Origin: an uncultured Ruminococcus sp.
Lineage (GTDB): Bacteria > Bacillota > Clostridia > Oscillospirales > Ruminococcaceae
DNA: 9,311 nucleotides
Direction of reading: 5' to 3'
Assembly (NCBI GenBank): GCA_900543105.1
Contig: UQQA01000096.1
Coordinates: 1 to 9,311 of the forward strand
The position numbers and the translations under genes are program-made. Shown here one piece after another: positions 1-7,263 of this stretch. The notes below the pieces were generated by a model, which ran no database searches, had not been told where the DNA came from, and saw only the letters and a list, made by a program, of their open reading frames with translations. Position 1 is the first letter of the stretch. Each line of letters begins with the position of its first letter.

Positions 1-29
1 TCCTTTTTCTGTCTTCTATTATATCATAC

Positions 30-968
30 TTGTCCACTTTTTTATTATATATCCATGTTTTGCAGTCAAACGGAAAGAACTCGGTAGATGTTCGTGCGAC
101 AAATTTAGACAGCGGCAAATATCAGAATTATCAGCTTAAATTTGGAAAAAACGCAGAAAAAACAATAGAATATATAGAAAAAGGCTCAATGAAAACAATT
201 TCGGATAGGATCGAGATCGACGGAGTACAGGGACAAGCTTTCACTAAAGATGATGTAAAGAACATGCAGCTTGAAGCACAGGCGACCAACACAACGCCAA
301 AGCTTGATTACAGCAATATGAGCAATAAGTCTATAGCTCAAAGTATCAGCAGAGCAGCAGGTAAAAGTGCACTTCTTTCAGCAGCTTTTTCTGTCGGATA
401 TAATTTGGTTACCAAAATATTTAAGGGAGAAAAGATAGAAGGGGACAAGGTCGTAGAAGATGCAATCAAGTCCGGTGCTGACACATCGGTCAAGGTAGCA
501 GCGGCAGGAACGCTGAATGTGGCTGTCAAAAAAGGTGTGCTGAAATGCTTGGCTAATACCCCGGTCGGTTTTATTGCAAGTATTGCCGGCGCAGCAGTTG
601 AAAATGCAAAGATACTTTACAAAGTGGCAACGAAAAAAGTTAGTATTATGGAAGGCTTGCATCAGATGGGCAGAGTGACTACTGCAACATTTGCCGGAAT
701 GAGTGGAATGGCTAAGGGTGCCGCTATTGGTGCTTCGTTAGGTGCTCCGTTAGCAGCGGTTATCCCTGTTGCGCCTGCAATAACAGGATTTATTGGCGGT
801 TCGATCGGATATATTGCCGGTTCTAAAGTTGGTGAAAAGATCTGCGATGCGGGACGGGCAGTTGTAAATACGGCTAAAAATATTGTATCTAAGGTAGCAA
901 GCGGAGTAAAAACCGCTGCATCGAAGGTATCAAATTTTGTAAAGAGTCTTGTTCCGTCCAAAAATTGA
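30..968 (+). CDS. Hypothetical protein with C-terminal glycine-zipper membrane segments; 5' end uncertain
   Basis: I do not recognise a named family. Read from the TTG at 30, the product is 312 residues. The first ~13 residues look like read-through of AT-rich DNA and have no RBS, whereas convincing coding sequence begins around SNGKNSVDVRATN. The frame is also open back to the window edge, so the gene may be partial or truncated at its 5' end. An internal ATG at 190 has a modest AAAAGG upstream. Residues 15-80 look like a soluble, beta-rich domain. Residues ~110-200 are alanine-rich and amphipathic. Residues ~222-269 are a small-residue, glycine-zipper stretch (GMAKGAAIGASLGAP, then GFIGGSIGYIAGSKVGEK), which is typical of proteins that insert into or oligomerise in membranes. 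The C-terminus (270-312) is basic and helical. It converges on the HipA-like operon and ends at the bidirectional terminator. The reading frame is convincing from about residue 14; function is unknown. Confidence 0.6.
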   Translation: MSTFLLYIHVLQSNGKNSVDVRATNLDSGKYQNYQLKFGKNAEKTIEYIEKGSMKTISDRIEIDGVQGQAFTKDDVKNMQLEAQATNTTPKLDYSNMSNKSIAQSISRAAGKSALLSAAFSVGYNLVTKIFKGEKIEGDKVVEDAIKSGADTSVKVAAAGTLNVAVKKGVLKCLANTPVGFIASIAGAAVENAKILYKVATKKVSIMEGLHQMGRVTTATFAGMSGMAKGAAIGASLGAPLAAVIPVAPAITGFIGGSIGYIAGSKVGEKICDAGRAVVNTAKNIVSKVASGVKTAASKVSNFVKSLVPSKN

Positions 969-976
969 TTTGTGTG

Positions 977-1020
977 AAAAACTCCTGCAAACAACGAAAA
1001 TGCGTTGTTTGCAGGAGTTT
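977..1020. terminator. Bidirectional rho-independent terminator between convergent genes
   Basis: A perfect 18-bp stem (979-996 pairing with 1003-1020) closes a 6-nt AAAATG loop. Read on the minus strand, the stem is followed by TTTTT (981-977), a good terminator for the HipA-like gene, whose stop codon lies only a few bases upstream. On the plus strand it ends in TTT followed by AAATT, a weaker U-tract for the 30-968 gene. The stem core CCTGCAAAC/GTTTGCAGG recurs in the hairpins at 2523-2562 and 9117-9162. Confidence 0.85.
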
Positions 1021-1023
1021 AAA

Positions 1024-1839
1024 TTATTCCGAAAAGTAAATGCCGTATCGGCGCATTTGTTCAAGTACGATAGTTGTCACCCTGCTGATGATATCGGCAG
1101 GGTAAAATTCAGTCAGATCATCAATAAGATCCCGTATATGATTTTTGTCCGTGCAGATCGTTAATTGCGTACTGTAAAGCTGTTCTAAAATATCTGTTTG
1201 AGTATCAAAATCCGTGCTGAATGGTTTAGCTTTTATTTTTGATATTGCCTGATAAATATCAGTTCCCAACGGGTAGTCTATTTTTGTATCCGAAAGAAAA
1301 GATAGCCCATTGTCAAAAATGGGGGATAGACGAAATTCGTTTTTCTGGTTTCGTATCACGCTCAGATTATTAAAATGTCTGTCCTCATTCAGAAAGAGCA
1401 TATCAATTTCAGCAATTGCGGTGAGGTATTCTCCGACATTTTTCAGATCGGTTACTTTTTCGATAAAGTCAACGGTGTAAACAATGCGATTTTTAACATC
1501 ATTCATCTGCCAGACTGTTTTATACAATTCCTTACCTGTATATGCTCGGTGAAGACGTTCAAAAGTGAAAAGCTCTTCACCTTTTTTCAGAAAATTTTTG
1601 CTTTCGCAGCCGATAAGCTCTTTGCCGTTATATTTTATAGTGACGGGAGTATATTCGACAAAGTTTGTGATGTTCGATCTTTTAAGCAGTTCAGAAACAA
1701 GATACTCCGAAAGACTTTCATATCCCATGTGGTCTGCTTTATAGTATTGATTCTTTATCAGCCATTTGGGTTGGTCACCTTTTGAGGAATGATTAAGGTT
1801 TTCAATTTTCATCCGATCATCTACAGTTATGATTTTCAT
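1024..1839 (-). CDS. HipA-like serine/threonine kinase-fold protein (toxin-like)
   Basis: The 271-residue protein carries motifs of the HipA/CtkA kinase superfamily. There is a probable nucleotide-binding region near GDQPKWLIKNQYYKAD (residues 21-36), a helix ESLSEYLVSELLKRSN typical of these proteins, the catalytic-loop motif FLNEDRHFNN (149-158, candidate catalytic Asp153), and the metal-binding SPIFDNGLSF (172-181, Asp176). HipA-type kinases phosphorylate cytoplasmic targets; in E. coli HipA the target is glutamyl-tRNA synthetase. The substrate here cannot be read from sequence. The ATG at 1839 is preferred to those at 1881 and 1872 because AAGGA lies 10 nt upstream and the start sits 5 nt after the stop of the HTH gene; the longer versions would overlap that gene. 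It is translated as the second gene of a two-gene operon. It lacks the HipB-binding N-terminal domain expected of full HipA (about 440 residues), so it belongs to the short HipA-like group. Confidence 0.8.
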   Translation of the reverse strand: MKIITVDDRMKIENLNHSSKGDQPKWLIKNQYYKADHMGYESLSEYLVSELLKRSNITNFVEYTPVTIKYNGKELIGCESKNFLKKGEELFTFERLHRAYTGKELYKTVWQMNDVKNRIVYTVDFIEKVTDLKNVGEYLTAIAEIDMLFLNEDRHFNNLSVIRNQKNEFRLSPIFDNGLSFLSDTKIDYPLGTDIYQAISKIKAKPFSTDFDTQTDILEQLYSTQLTICTDKNHIRDLIDDLTEFYPADIISRVTTIVLEQMRRYGIYFSE

Positions 1840-1844
1840 AAAGA

Positions 1845-2417
1845 TCACATCCTTGTTGGTCTGTACCGGCATTTTATCCACATATCATCATCAACACATT
1901 TGCCTTTTGTGCGTTCAATAATGCTGATCGGGTCATAATCGGGGACGGATAACTCTTTCAGTATATCTTTTATGTTTCCTCTTGTTTGGGGAGGGCATCT
2001 TTCCTCGATGAAATACTCAAAGTCGCTCCAAGTTGGCTGTTCAACGACCCCAAATGCTCGGTGGAGAATATCGTTTGTTTTGTTTTGGATATATATTTTT
2101 TTGTTAAGAAAATCAACATCTATTTCAGTGCAGGGCTTTTTCTTATACATATATGTCATTCGCATTGTACAGCCGCTGTGGATAGGTTCGGTAAGGTATT
2201 TGCTGACGATCTGACGGGAGGTGTTGTACTTTTTAGCTATCATTTCAATAGTCATACCGCTGCTGTACAGGTTGCGAAGTTCGGCAATATCATTTTCGGT
2301 GAATTTCTTTTTCCTTCCCGAGTCGTACTTTTTTACTGCAGAGGCTTTTCTTCGTATTTCGTTTTCGTCATCTGTTCCGAATATTTCAATACATAGTTTT
2401 CTGTAATCGACAGCCAT
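1845..2417 (-). CDS. HTH DNA-binding protein, putative antitoxin/regulator partner of HipA-like kinase
   Basis: This is a 190-residue protein. Residues ~38-76 form a resolvase-like helix-turn-helix (FTENDIAELRNLYSSG, then MIAKKYNTSRQIVSKYL). Residues ~86-185 are a second domain, with MTYMYKKKPCTEIDVDF, the segment PTWSDFEYFIEERCPPQTR, and YDPISIIERTKG. From memory, this domain recurs in Clostridia beside HipA-like kinases, but I cannot name it by accession. The start is an ATG with AGAGGAAG about 7 nt upstream, behind a consensus promoter. The stop lies 5 nt before the kinase start. The DNA-binding domain, gene order and a palindrome in its own promoter suggest it represses the operon and may neutralise the kinase, as HipB-type antitoxins do. 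That role is inferred. The second domain could instead bind the kinase substrate or act as an adaptor. Confidence 0.75.
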   Translation of the reverse strand: MAVDYRKLCIEIFGTDDENEIRRKASAVKKYDSGRKKKFTENDIAELRNLYSSGMTIEMIAKKYNTSRQIVSKYLTEPIHSGCTMRMTYMYKKKPCTEIDVDFLNKKIYIQNKTNDILHRAFGVVEQPTWSDFEYFIEERCPPQTRGNIKDILKELSVPDYDPISIIERTKGKCVDDDMWIKCRYRPTRM

Positions 2418-2437
2418 ATTTTCACTTCCTCTATATA

Positions 2438-2460
2438 TGTAATTTATTTGTTTAATTACA
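2438..2460. promoter_or_regulatory. Candidate operator palindrome of the HTH/HipA-like operon
   Basis: An inverted repeat, TGTAATT-N9-AATTACA, has 7-bp perfect arms. It begins at the last base of the -10 box and covers the predicted transcription start, so a protein bound there would block the promoter. The adjacent gene encodes an HTH protein, which makes autoregulation plausible. The sequence is AT-rich and such palindromes arise by chance, so this is only a candidate. Confidence 0.4.
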
Positions 2461-2488
2461 TAATATACAATTTGGCGGCGTTTGTCAA
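2460..2488 (-). promoter_or_regulatory. Sigma-A type promoter of HTH/HipA-like operon
   Basis: On the minus strand, TTGACA (2488-2483), a 17-bp spacer and TATTAT (2465-2460) match the housekeeping consensus at 11 of 12 positions. The predicted start near 2453 gives a leader of about 35 nt that includes the AGAGGAAG ribosome binding site of the HTH gene. Confidence 0.85.
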
Positions 2489-2522
2489 GTGAAATCGGTC
2501 GAATTTGGGTTTATCAATATAA

Positions 2523-2562
2523 CCGCCCTGCAAATGGCTATAATACAACGTTTGCAGGGAGG
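2523..2562. terminator. Repeat-family hairpin, probable terminator at the end of the hxs operon
   Basis: Arms 2523-2536 and 2549-2562 pair over 14 positions with one mismatch and one G-T wobble, around a 12-nt loop, GCTATAATACAA. The nearest upstream minus-strand gene is the transglutaminase-like gene, which ends about 180 bases earlier; the bases between (2563-2744) hold no gene I can support. The minus-strand U-tract is weak (GGTTATATTG); the plus side is richer in T (GGCTTTATATTT). Stem and loop closely match the element at 9117-9162, so this is one copy of a repeated hairpin. Termination of the hxs operon here is likely but not certain. Confidence 0.6.
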
Positions 2563-2744
2563 CTTTATATTTATATTATTATTCTCGGCTCGGTTTTAGG
2601 TATCCTCTTTTGGGACATACTTTATTACTCTCACTCAAATGCAGATTTGGCGGTGAAACTTCCCGTTGGCAGAAAATGAGTAGGGATCAGTGCCTATCAA
2701 GGTTATTTTGATACTTGGCTTTGAGTATTTTGTTCAATTGTAAA

Positions 2745-3530
2745 TTACAGGTGGTAATTTCTCATAAAAGCTTTGATATCTATTTTCTGCTCACAGACCC
2801 TATCATCGCTGAAAGATACTTTCATAAAGTAATTCTGAGGTTCTTCAAGTCCTTTGGTCAGGTCGCATTGATATTCTGTACCATCGATTGTAACATAGTT
2901 CCAGATATGAGGCATTTTACTGAGAGTGCCGATGATATATCCTGCATTGATTTCCGTTTTATCACATAGCAAAACAAACGCTTTCGACAAGCTTTGGCAG
3001 TTTCCTTTATGCAAGACCAATGCGGTGTATGCTGTGTTGCAGTCGTTCTCGTCATCGCAGTATTCAAAGTCACTGATAAGGCTGTTATAGATGTAACGAG
3101 CTTTTTCAGCTGTGTTGTCTGTGTCAGGCATATCCGCTATAATGCGGTCGATGATCGTGTTCATTGCGGCTTTTTTACTTATCAGCTCATCGTGCGGATA
3201 AACATAGTTAAAAACAACTCGGTCGATATATTCATCGTCGTTGGCTGTTTTCACCGAAAGATTTTTTGAAAGTCCTAACGCATACGGGTCATACTGATAT
3301 AAATAAATATAATTGTCATAGACTTCCTTGGCTAAAACGGGATCTTTGAAAGCTAGTGCCGTATCGAAGTTTTCAACCGCGTTCTGCATTTCGTATAATA
3401 AATATCCATTCGGAACATCTTGCTCCGAATGGATATTTTTACACGCCGAAAAAATTATGCAGGATATGATGAATATGACCCACAGCAGGTCAAACTTTCT
3501 TTGAAGAGATACATTTTCCATTTGAATCAT
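2745..3530 (-). CDS. Transglutaminase-like superfamily lipoprotein, last gene of the hxs operon
   Basis: This is a 261-residue protein. An N-terminal hydrophobic segment (residues ~13-29) ends in a lipobox-like FSAC with Cys30, suggesting a lipoprotein on the outer face of the membrane. The C-terminal domain (about 130-235) has the transglutaminase-like triad in the usual order: Cys178 in HKGNCQSLSKAF, His208 in MPHIWNYV, and Asp223 in YQCDLTKG. Family members form or cleave amide/isopeptide bonds, or act as proteases. The substrate is unknown; a cell-surface role on the HXS product is inferred from operon position. The first ATG (3530) lies 41 nt inside the 3' end of the MORN gene, and no strong RBS is visible, so translation is probably coupled. 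The ATG three codons later is equally possible. Five other Cys are present in the mature domain, which is unusual for an exported protein unless they form disulfides. Confidence 0.75.
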   Translation of the reverse strand: MIQMENVSLQRKFDLLWVIFIISCIIFSACKNIHSEQDVPNGYLLYEMQNAVENFDTALAFKDPVLAKEVYDNYIYLYQYDPYALGLSKNLSVKTANDDEYIDRVVFNYVYPHDELISKKAAMNTIIDRIIADMPDTDNTAEKARYIYNSLISDFEYCDDENDCNTAYTALVLHKGNCQSLSKAFVLLCDKTEINAGYIIGTLSKMPHIWNYVTIDGTEYQCDLTKGLEEPQNYFMKVSFSDDRVCEQKIDIKAFMRNYHL

Positions 3531-4275
3531 ATTTTACTTTGTATTTGGAGGACAAAAGATAGTAAGTGCCCGTTCCGTATGGTTTTCCGTTTTTAAATGC
3601 TATGTTAAGGTATTCAAATTCATACGAATCAAAATAATAATAGCCCTTTTTGTCGCCGTCGCTGTTGCCGATACAGGATTTGCTGATCTTTTTTCCCGAT
3701 TTGTTTTTTGCTGTGTAAACGTCGAATACGCCTTTATAGGATTCACCGTTTGTCCAGGTGTAAGTTCCCTTTTTATAGCTGTTGTTTTTCTCATCGGTAT
3801 AAAAAGTTCCGTCATAGCTGTCATCGTTCGGCAGATCCATTTTGCCTTTGTAGAACATTACTTTGTTATCGCTGTTTACCAAAAAATATCCCGAATATTC
3901 AAGATCATATTTCGTAAATTCGGCTGTGCCCTTGATAAGATACTCGTCCTCGTCAATGTTTTCGCTTGAAAATTGCGCGATATTTCCTTTTGAGTTCAAC
4001 TGCAATGAAAACATACCGTAATTGTTTGAATATTTCTTCGTTTTATCATTGCTTGAATAATCAACTATATCCGATTCAAGGTCTACCGTTTCAAGATCAT
4101 TGCCGAGATCTGAAACCGGTATCTCAAGCAAATTATCAAACTCAAAACTGCTTATGCTGTAATCTGTGTCGCTTGAGGGGATATTTGAAGGCAGCTTGTT
4201 TATCAAAAATGCAGAAAGAACAAAAACACTTATGAATGTCAGGGATAATGCTAATATTTGCTTTGTTTTTTTCAT
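3490..4275 (-). CDS. Membrane-anchored MORN-repeat protein
   Basis: This is a 261-residue protein with a basic N-terminus and one hydrophobic segment (residues ~6-26), a signal anchor or signal peptide. An acidic, Ser/Asp-rich linker (~35-80) follows. The C-terminal half contains MORN-type repeats; the clearest is GTYTWTNGESYKGVF (170-184), flanked by weaker copies near YDGTFYTDEKNN (154-165) and KNGKPYGTGTYY (228-239). MORN repeats are short beta-hairpins used as scaffolds or binding surfaces, so an extracytoplasmic binding role is likely. Its AAGGTGA ribosome binding site overlaps the stop codon of hxsA (TAAGGTGA) and the start is only 11 nt after that stop, which ties it to the hxs transcript. 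It overlaps the transglutaminase-like gene by 41 nt. The specific function is unknown. Confidence 0.75.
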   Translation of the reverse strand: MKKTKQILALSLTFISVFVLSAFLINKLPSNIPSSDTDYSISSFEFDNLLEIPVSDLGNDLETVDLESDIVDYSSNDKTKKYSNNYGMFSLQLNSKGNIAQFSSENIDEDEYLIKGTAEFTKYDLEYSGYFLVNSDNKVMFYKGKMDLPNDDSYDGTFYTDEKNNSYKKGTYTWTNGESYKGVFDVYTAKNKSGKKISKSCIGNSDGDKKGYYYFDSYEFEYLNIAFKNGKPYGTGTYYLLSSKYKVKYDSNGKCISSKKV

Positions 4276-4286
4276 ACAGCGTCACC

Positions 4287-4739
4287 TTATTTCTTTATTT
4301 TTGTAATATCAAGATTGTTTGCGGTGTATTTGTCGCCTGACGAAGTCACTGCTGTGTGAGTTCCGAGCAGGGCATTTTCTTTGTTTGCGATATTATATGG
4401 TGCTTGGATAGTTGTCGGAGGTGTAAGTCCAACTGAATTGCTGTGAGAAGCATGATTGGCGTGGTTTGAATGGGTGGAGTGAGTGCTGCTCACATGAGAT
4501 GAATGTGATGAATGCGTATAATGTGAGGAGTGGCTGCTGCTGCCGCTGCCGTGAGAAGAATGGGATCTGTGCGAAGAATGTGACCTATGTGCAGCATAGA
4601 TATCCTCCGTCATTAAAATCCCCATTACGACGAGCATTGAACCAATAGCAATGATCTTGCTTCGGGGGATATTTCCCTCTTCATCAAATAAAAAATTCTC
4701 AATGCCTTCGTTTATATGCGGAAAAATAGAATCACTCAT
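4287..4739 (-). CDS. hxsA: His-Xaa-Ser repeat peptide precursor HxsA
   Basis: This is a 150-residue precursor of the HXS radical-SAM system. Residues 1-28 form an acidic, leader-like region (with EGIENFLFDEEGN) ending in a basic IPRSK. Residues 29-43 are hydrophobic. Residues 51-101 hold 15 His-led triplets in three blocks of five, and 102-150 are a Thr/Asn-rich tail. Haft and Basu described HXS repeat proteins encoded next to HxsB, HxsC and HxsD and proposed that the repeats are modified by the radical SAM enzymes. The His-X-Ser composition, the position directly after hxsC and hxsB, and an AAAAGGAGC ribosome binding site support the call. The short hydrophobic segment followed by DIYA-AHRSH could be a signal peptide with an Ala cleavage site, or a membrane anchor that displays the repeat outside. 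An unmodified metal-binding His-rich protein would be the alternative if the radical SAM genes were absent. Confidence 0.9.
   Translation of the reverse strand: MSDSIFPHINEGIENFLFDEEGNIPRSKIIAIGSMLVVMGILMTEDIYAAHRSHSSHRSHSSHGSGSSSHSSHYTHSSHSSHVSSTHSTHSNHANHASHSNSVGLTPPTTIQAPYNIANKENALLGTHTAVTSSGDKYTANNLDITKIKK
4437..4589 (-). repeat. In-frame His-Xaa-Ser triplet repeat of HxsA (3 blocks of 5)
   Basis: His codons occur every third residue: His51, 54, 57, 60, 63, then 70, 73, 76, 79, 82, then 87, 90, 93, 96, 99. The blocks are separated by GSSS (66-69) and ST (85-86). Block 1 is strict HXS (HRS, HSS, HRS, HSS, HGS). Block 2 has one HYT. Block 3 drifts to HST, HSN, HAN, HAS, HSN. The repeat is in the protein; the DNA is degenerate, so it is not a simple tandem DNA repeat. 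Confidence 0.9.
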
Positions 4740-4754
4740 TTTCTTTGCTCCTTT

Positions 4755-6152
4755 TTATTCATTTTCAAGCCATGATCTGAAAATTCTGATAACGTCCTCA
4801 TCGCCCGAATACAGTTTTTCAAAGTAAATATCCATCATGCCCGAATATATCTCACATCTGTAGCTTTGAGGAGATGTGGGGAAGATATCGCCATCGTGAA
4901 CATAGGATAATATCGGACAAACGCCGCAGTAAGGCTGATAAGCGCAGTCATTGCAGCTTGGCAGACTTTCGACAACGGAAGATAACGCTACCGACTTGCA
5001 GATAGGCGTAGACATAAGCTCATCGTAAGTGTTGTCGTAAACATTTCCGAGCTTGAAAGCTTTTATGCCAGCCTCTGATACCATTCTGCCCTCGTCACAG
5101 GTGTAAACGCTTCCGTCATAATAGTAGCTAAGCTGTCCGATGCTCGCTCCGCAGGGCGATCTCAGTTCCATATAGTTGTAGGAATACCCCATCATGATCT
5201 TGCGCAGGAAATATGTGGCGTGTATCTCGGGGAAATTTGCGCCCTGTTTGTTTATTTCGATTATTCTGTCAAAGGCTTTTCGGTAGAAAGCAAGAAATTC
5301 CTTTGGTGTGTATCCGATCCTATCCCAGTCAGCTTTTGCAAAGCCAAGTGGTGTTAAAGCCCTGATAAAAACGCCGGGCAGACCGAGTTCATAATAGGTA
5401 TTGACTATTTCTTCGGGATAATCGAGGGAATAGCGTGTGGTCGTCTGAATAGCGCCGCCGCAGATATTTTTCTCCCTCAAAAGCTTGATACCCTTGACGG
5501 CATAGTCAAATGTGCTTTCGCCTGACTTGCATTTTCTGTTGTTTTCTTGGACGTTCCGAGGACCGTCCAACGAAGTGCATACCGATACATTTTTGCTGAT
5601 AAGATAATCGAGCTTTTCTTCATTCAATGCAACAAGGTTTGAAACCAGTGTATAGAAAATGTTTTTATCGCCTTTGTGCGCCTCGGTATATTCAATGATC
5701 TCCTTAACGACTTCAAAATTAAGGAGAGGCTCGCCGCCCTGAATTTCAAATGTCAAATCATCGGAGGGGGATTGAAGTGCAAGATCAACGGCTTTTCGGG
5801 CTGTTTCAATTGTCATAAAGCCGTTCAGGCAGGACGATTTATCTTTCGCCTGACAATAAATGCAGTTTACGTTGCATGAATTGGTGATAGCAAAAATATG
5901 TAAACAAGTTCCGTTCAAAGTGTAGTTCTTCATATCACGGAGTTCGATCTTCATTTGATCGTGGAGGAGTTCGGACGGGAGTTCGATAAGAAAATGATCG
6001 TCAACAAGCTTTTGATATTCTTCCGAATCTTTATCGGTTTTTCCACTGATGAATTTCTGAAATTCGTCCAATTCCAGAAACATATATCTTCCGAAATCAT
6101 TCGTGATAAGAATTTTATCTTTAAATTTTCTGAAATTAAAATGATTTATCAT
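4755..6152 (-). CDS. hxsB: HXS-system radical SAM maturase HxsB
   Basis: This is a 465-residue radical SAM enzyme with a SPASM-type C-terminus. The SAM-cluster motif is NSCNVNCIYCQAKD (Cys93, Cys97, Cys100), followed by QGGEPLLNF (138-146) for SAM contact. The C-terminal half has Cys334 (SPCGAS), Cys352 (YTCDEG), Cys385, the cluster SCNDCAYQPYCGVCP (399-413; Cys400, 403, 409, 412) and Cys433. This spacing is typical of two auxiliary iron-sulfur clusters in peptide-modifying enzymes. CIYCQA and FEIQGGEPLLNF are what I expect of HxsB. It would act in the cytoplasm on HxsA before export; the chemistry on the His-X-Ser triplets is not something I can state from sequence. Its start has TTAGGAGAT about 5 nt upstream and overlaps the 3' end of hxsC by 17 nt, so the two enzymes are probably made together. 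The stop is 15 nt before hxsA. Confidence 0.92.
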   Translation of the reverse strand: MINHFNFRKFKDKILITNDFGRYMFLELDEFQKFISGKTDKDSEEYQKLVDDHFLIELPSELLHDQMKIELRDMKNYTLNGTCLHIFAITNSCNVNCIYCQAKDKSSCLNGFMTIETARKAVDLALQSPSDDLTFEIQGGEPLLNFEVVKEIIEYTEAHKGDKNIFYTLVSNLVALNEEKLDYLISKNVSVCTSLDGPRNVQENNRKCKSGESTFDYAVKGIKLLREKNICGGAIQTTTRYSLDYPEEIVNTYYELGLPGVFIRALTPLGFAKADWDRIGYTPKEFLAFYRKAFDRIIEINKQGANFPEIHATYFLRKIMMGYSYNYMELRSPCGASIGQLSYYYDGSVYTCDEGRMVSEAGIKAFKLGNVYDNTYDELMSTPICKSVALSSVVESLPSCNDCAYQPYCGVCPILSYVHDGDIFPTSPQSYRCEIYSGMMDIYFEKLYSGDEDVIRIFRSWLENE

Positions 6153-7263
6153 TTTTATCTCCTAACAGCTTTATTGGATATGTGTTCGGGTCAACTGTTT
6201 TCAATGTGCTGACGAATAAACCTCCGCAGTCGCATTTGAGGTCACATTCCGAACAATTATCGGCATAGACTGCCTTTTCTGCAGCGATACTTCTTTTATA
6301 TAAGAACCAATATTTGCGGTCAACATTGCAAAGAGGATAGTTGTACAGTCCGACGTTTATCCCGTGCAAAACAAGATGATCTATCGCAGCTCTGCTCTTT
6401 TTGAACGAATCCTCGGGACTGATATAGACGAGGTCTTTGTTCCGGATACAGTTTCCTCTTACTTCAAGGCTGATAAAGTGGACTCTGTACACCATAGGAA
6501 AATGCTCCGTGATAAGCTTTGCGATATTCAGCAGATCATCGCAGTTCACTTTGGTGACAACGATTCGTATTTCGACAAAAACTTTTCTCTTCAATAAATT
6601 GCAGATGCCCTTTATCGTCTGACGGAAACTGCCTTTTGCTCTTGTGATATAGTCGTGAAGTTCGGGTGTGCTTGCGTGTACAGGAATTGCAACGACTGTA
6701 TTCGCAGGCGAAATTTTCAGATATTCGTCAACAAATTCTTCCGAAGAGAATGAACGTCCGTTTGTTAGGATTATTCCATTCGGGTCGATAAGCTTGTCCG
6801 ATAAAGCTTTTATCACTTGCAGAAAGCCGTCCTTGTTGAGCGTCGGCTCTCCGCCGGTAACAACAAAATAGTTTATCCTTTCGGGTATCATCGAGATGAG
6901 CGCGAGAGTTTCGCTCAGCTGATTGGGGAATTCGCTTTTTCTTTCTTCATCGACTGCAGGACACATTATGCAGTTGGAATTGCATTTGCCGCCCATAAAG
7001 AAAACAGTGTCGCCGAGATCCTGATTATATAAAACATAGCAGAGTCCTTTGCTGTTGATGCTGATAATATCGTTCGAATGTAAAGAGTCAAAGAACAGTG
7101 AGAGCTTTTCATTCAGAGCAATGCTTGCATTATCGGAACGAAAGGTGATCTTGCTGTCGGAATAATAAAGCCTTTCAAAGCTGTCGTTATGTTCCGTTTC
7201 GCCGTCTTTTTCGATGATCGCCAGTCTATATCCCAAATCATAATCACTTATTAAATGAACCAT
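6136..7263 (-). CDS. hxsC: HXS-system radical SAM maturase HxsC
   Basis: This is a 375-residue radical SAM protein. Residues ~1-85 form an N-terminal region without recognisable motifs. The iron-sulfur motif GGKCNSNCIMCPAVDEER has Cys94, Cys98 and Cys101, followed by VVTGGEPTLNKDGF (134-147). CNSNCIMCP is characteristic of HxsC. The C-terminus has a Cys cluster NCSECDLKCDCGGLF (336-350; Cys337, 340, 344, 346), with Cys312 upstream, likely ligands of an additional cluster. The pairing of one SPASM-type (HxsB) and one shorter radical SAM enzyme is the hallmark of HXS loci. The ATG has GGAGAT about 11 nt upstream and overlaps the A24-like gene by 13 nt. An alternative identity as a general radical SAM activase is unlikely given the neighbours. 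Confidence 0.9.
   Translation of the reverse strand: MVHLISDYDLGYRLAIIEKDGETEHNDSFERLYYSDSKITFRSDNASIALNEKLSLFFDSLHSNDIISINSKGLCYVLYNQDLGDTVFFMGGKCNSNCIMCPAVDEERKSEFPNQLSETLALISMIPERINYFVVTGGEPTLNKDGFLQVIKALSDKLIDPNGIILTNGRSFSSEEFVDEYLKISPANTVVAIPVHASTPELHDYITRAKGSFRQTIKGICNLLKRKVFVEIRIVVTKVNCDDLLNIAKLITEHFPMVYRVHFISLEVRGNCIRNKDLVYISPEDSFKKSRAAIDHLVLHGINVGLYNYPLCNVDRKYWFLYKRSIAAEKAVYADNCSECDLKCDCGGLFVSTLKTVDPNTYPIKLLGDKNDKSF

Noticed and set aside
1024..1881. HipA-like gene starting at 1881 or 1872
   Set aside because: Both overlap the upstream gene and lack a good RBS; the ATG at 1839 has AAGGA at 10 nt and sits 5 nt after the upstream stop.
2539..2544. TATAAT in the hairpin loop as a promoter
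   Set aside because: No -35 element lies at a suitable distance, and the same TATAAT sits in the loop of the other copy, so it is part of the repeat.
2482..2679. Plus-strand frame of 65 residues starting at TTG
   Set aside because: It has no RBS, begins inside the -35 region of the HTH operon promoter and reads through the repeat hairpin, whose other copy gives the same spurious peptide. It is not a gene.
2742..2760. Small palindrome (AAATTAC-AGGTG-GTAATTT) as an operon terminator
   Set aside because: It lies within the last codons of the transglutaminase-like gene, is AT-rich and has no U-tract; the hairpin at 2523-2562 is a better candidate.
4437..4589. His-rich region as a DNA tandem repeat or CRISPR-like array
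   Set aside because: The period is three residues at protein level with varied codons, and no conserved DNA repeat with spacers exists.
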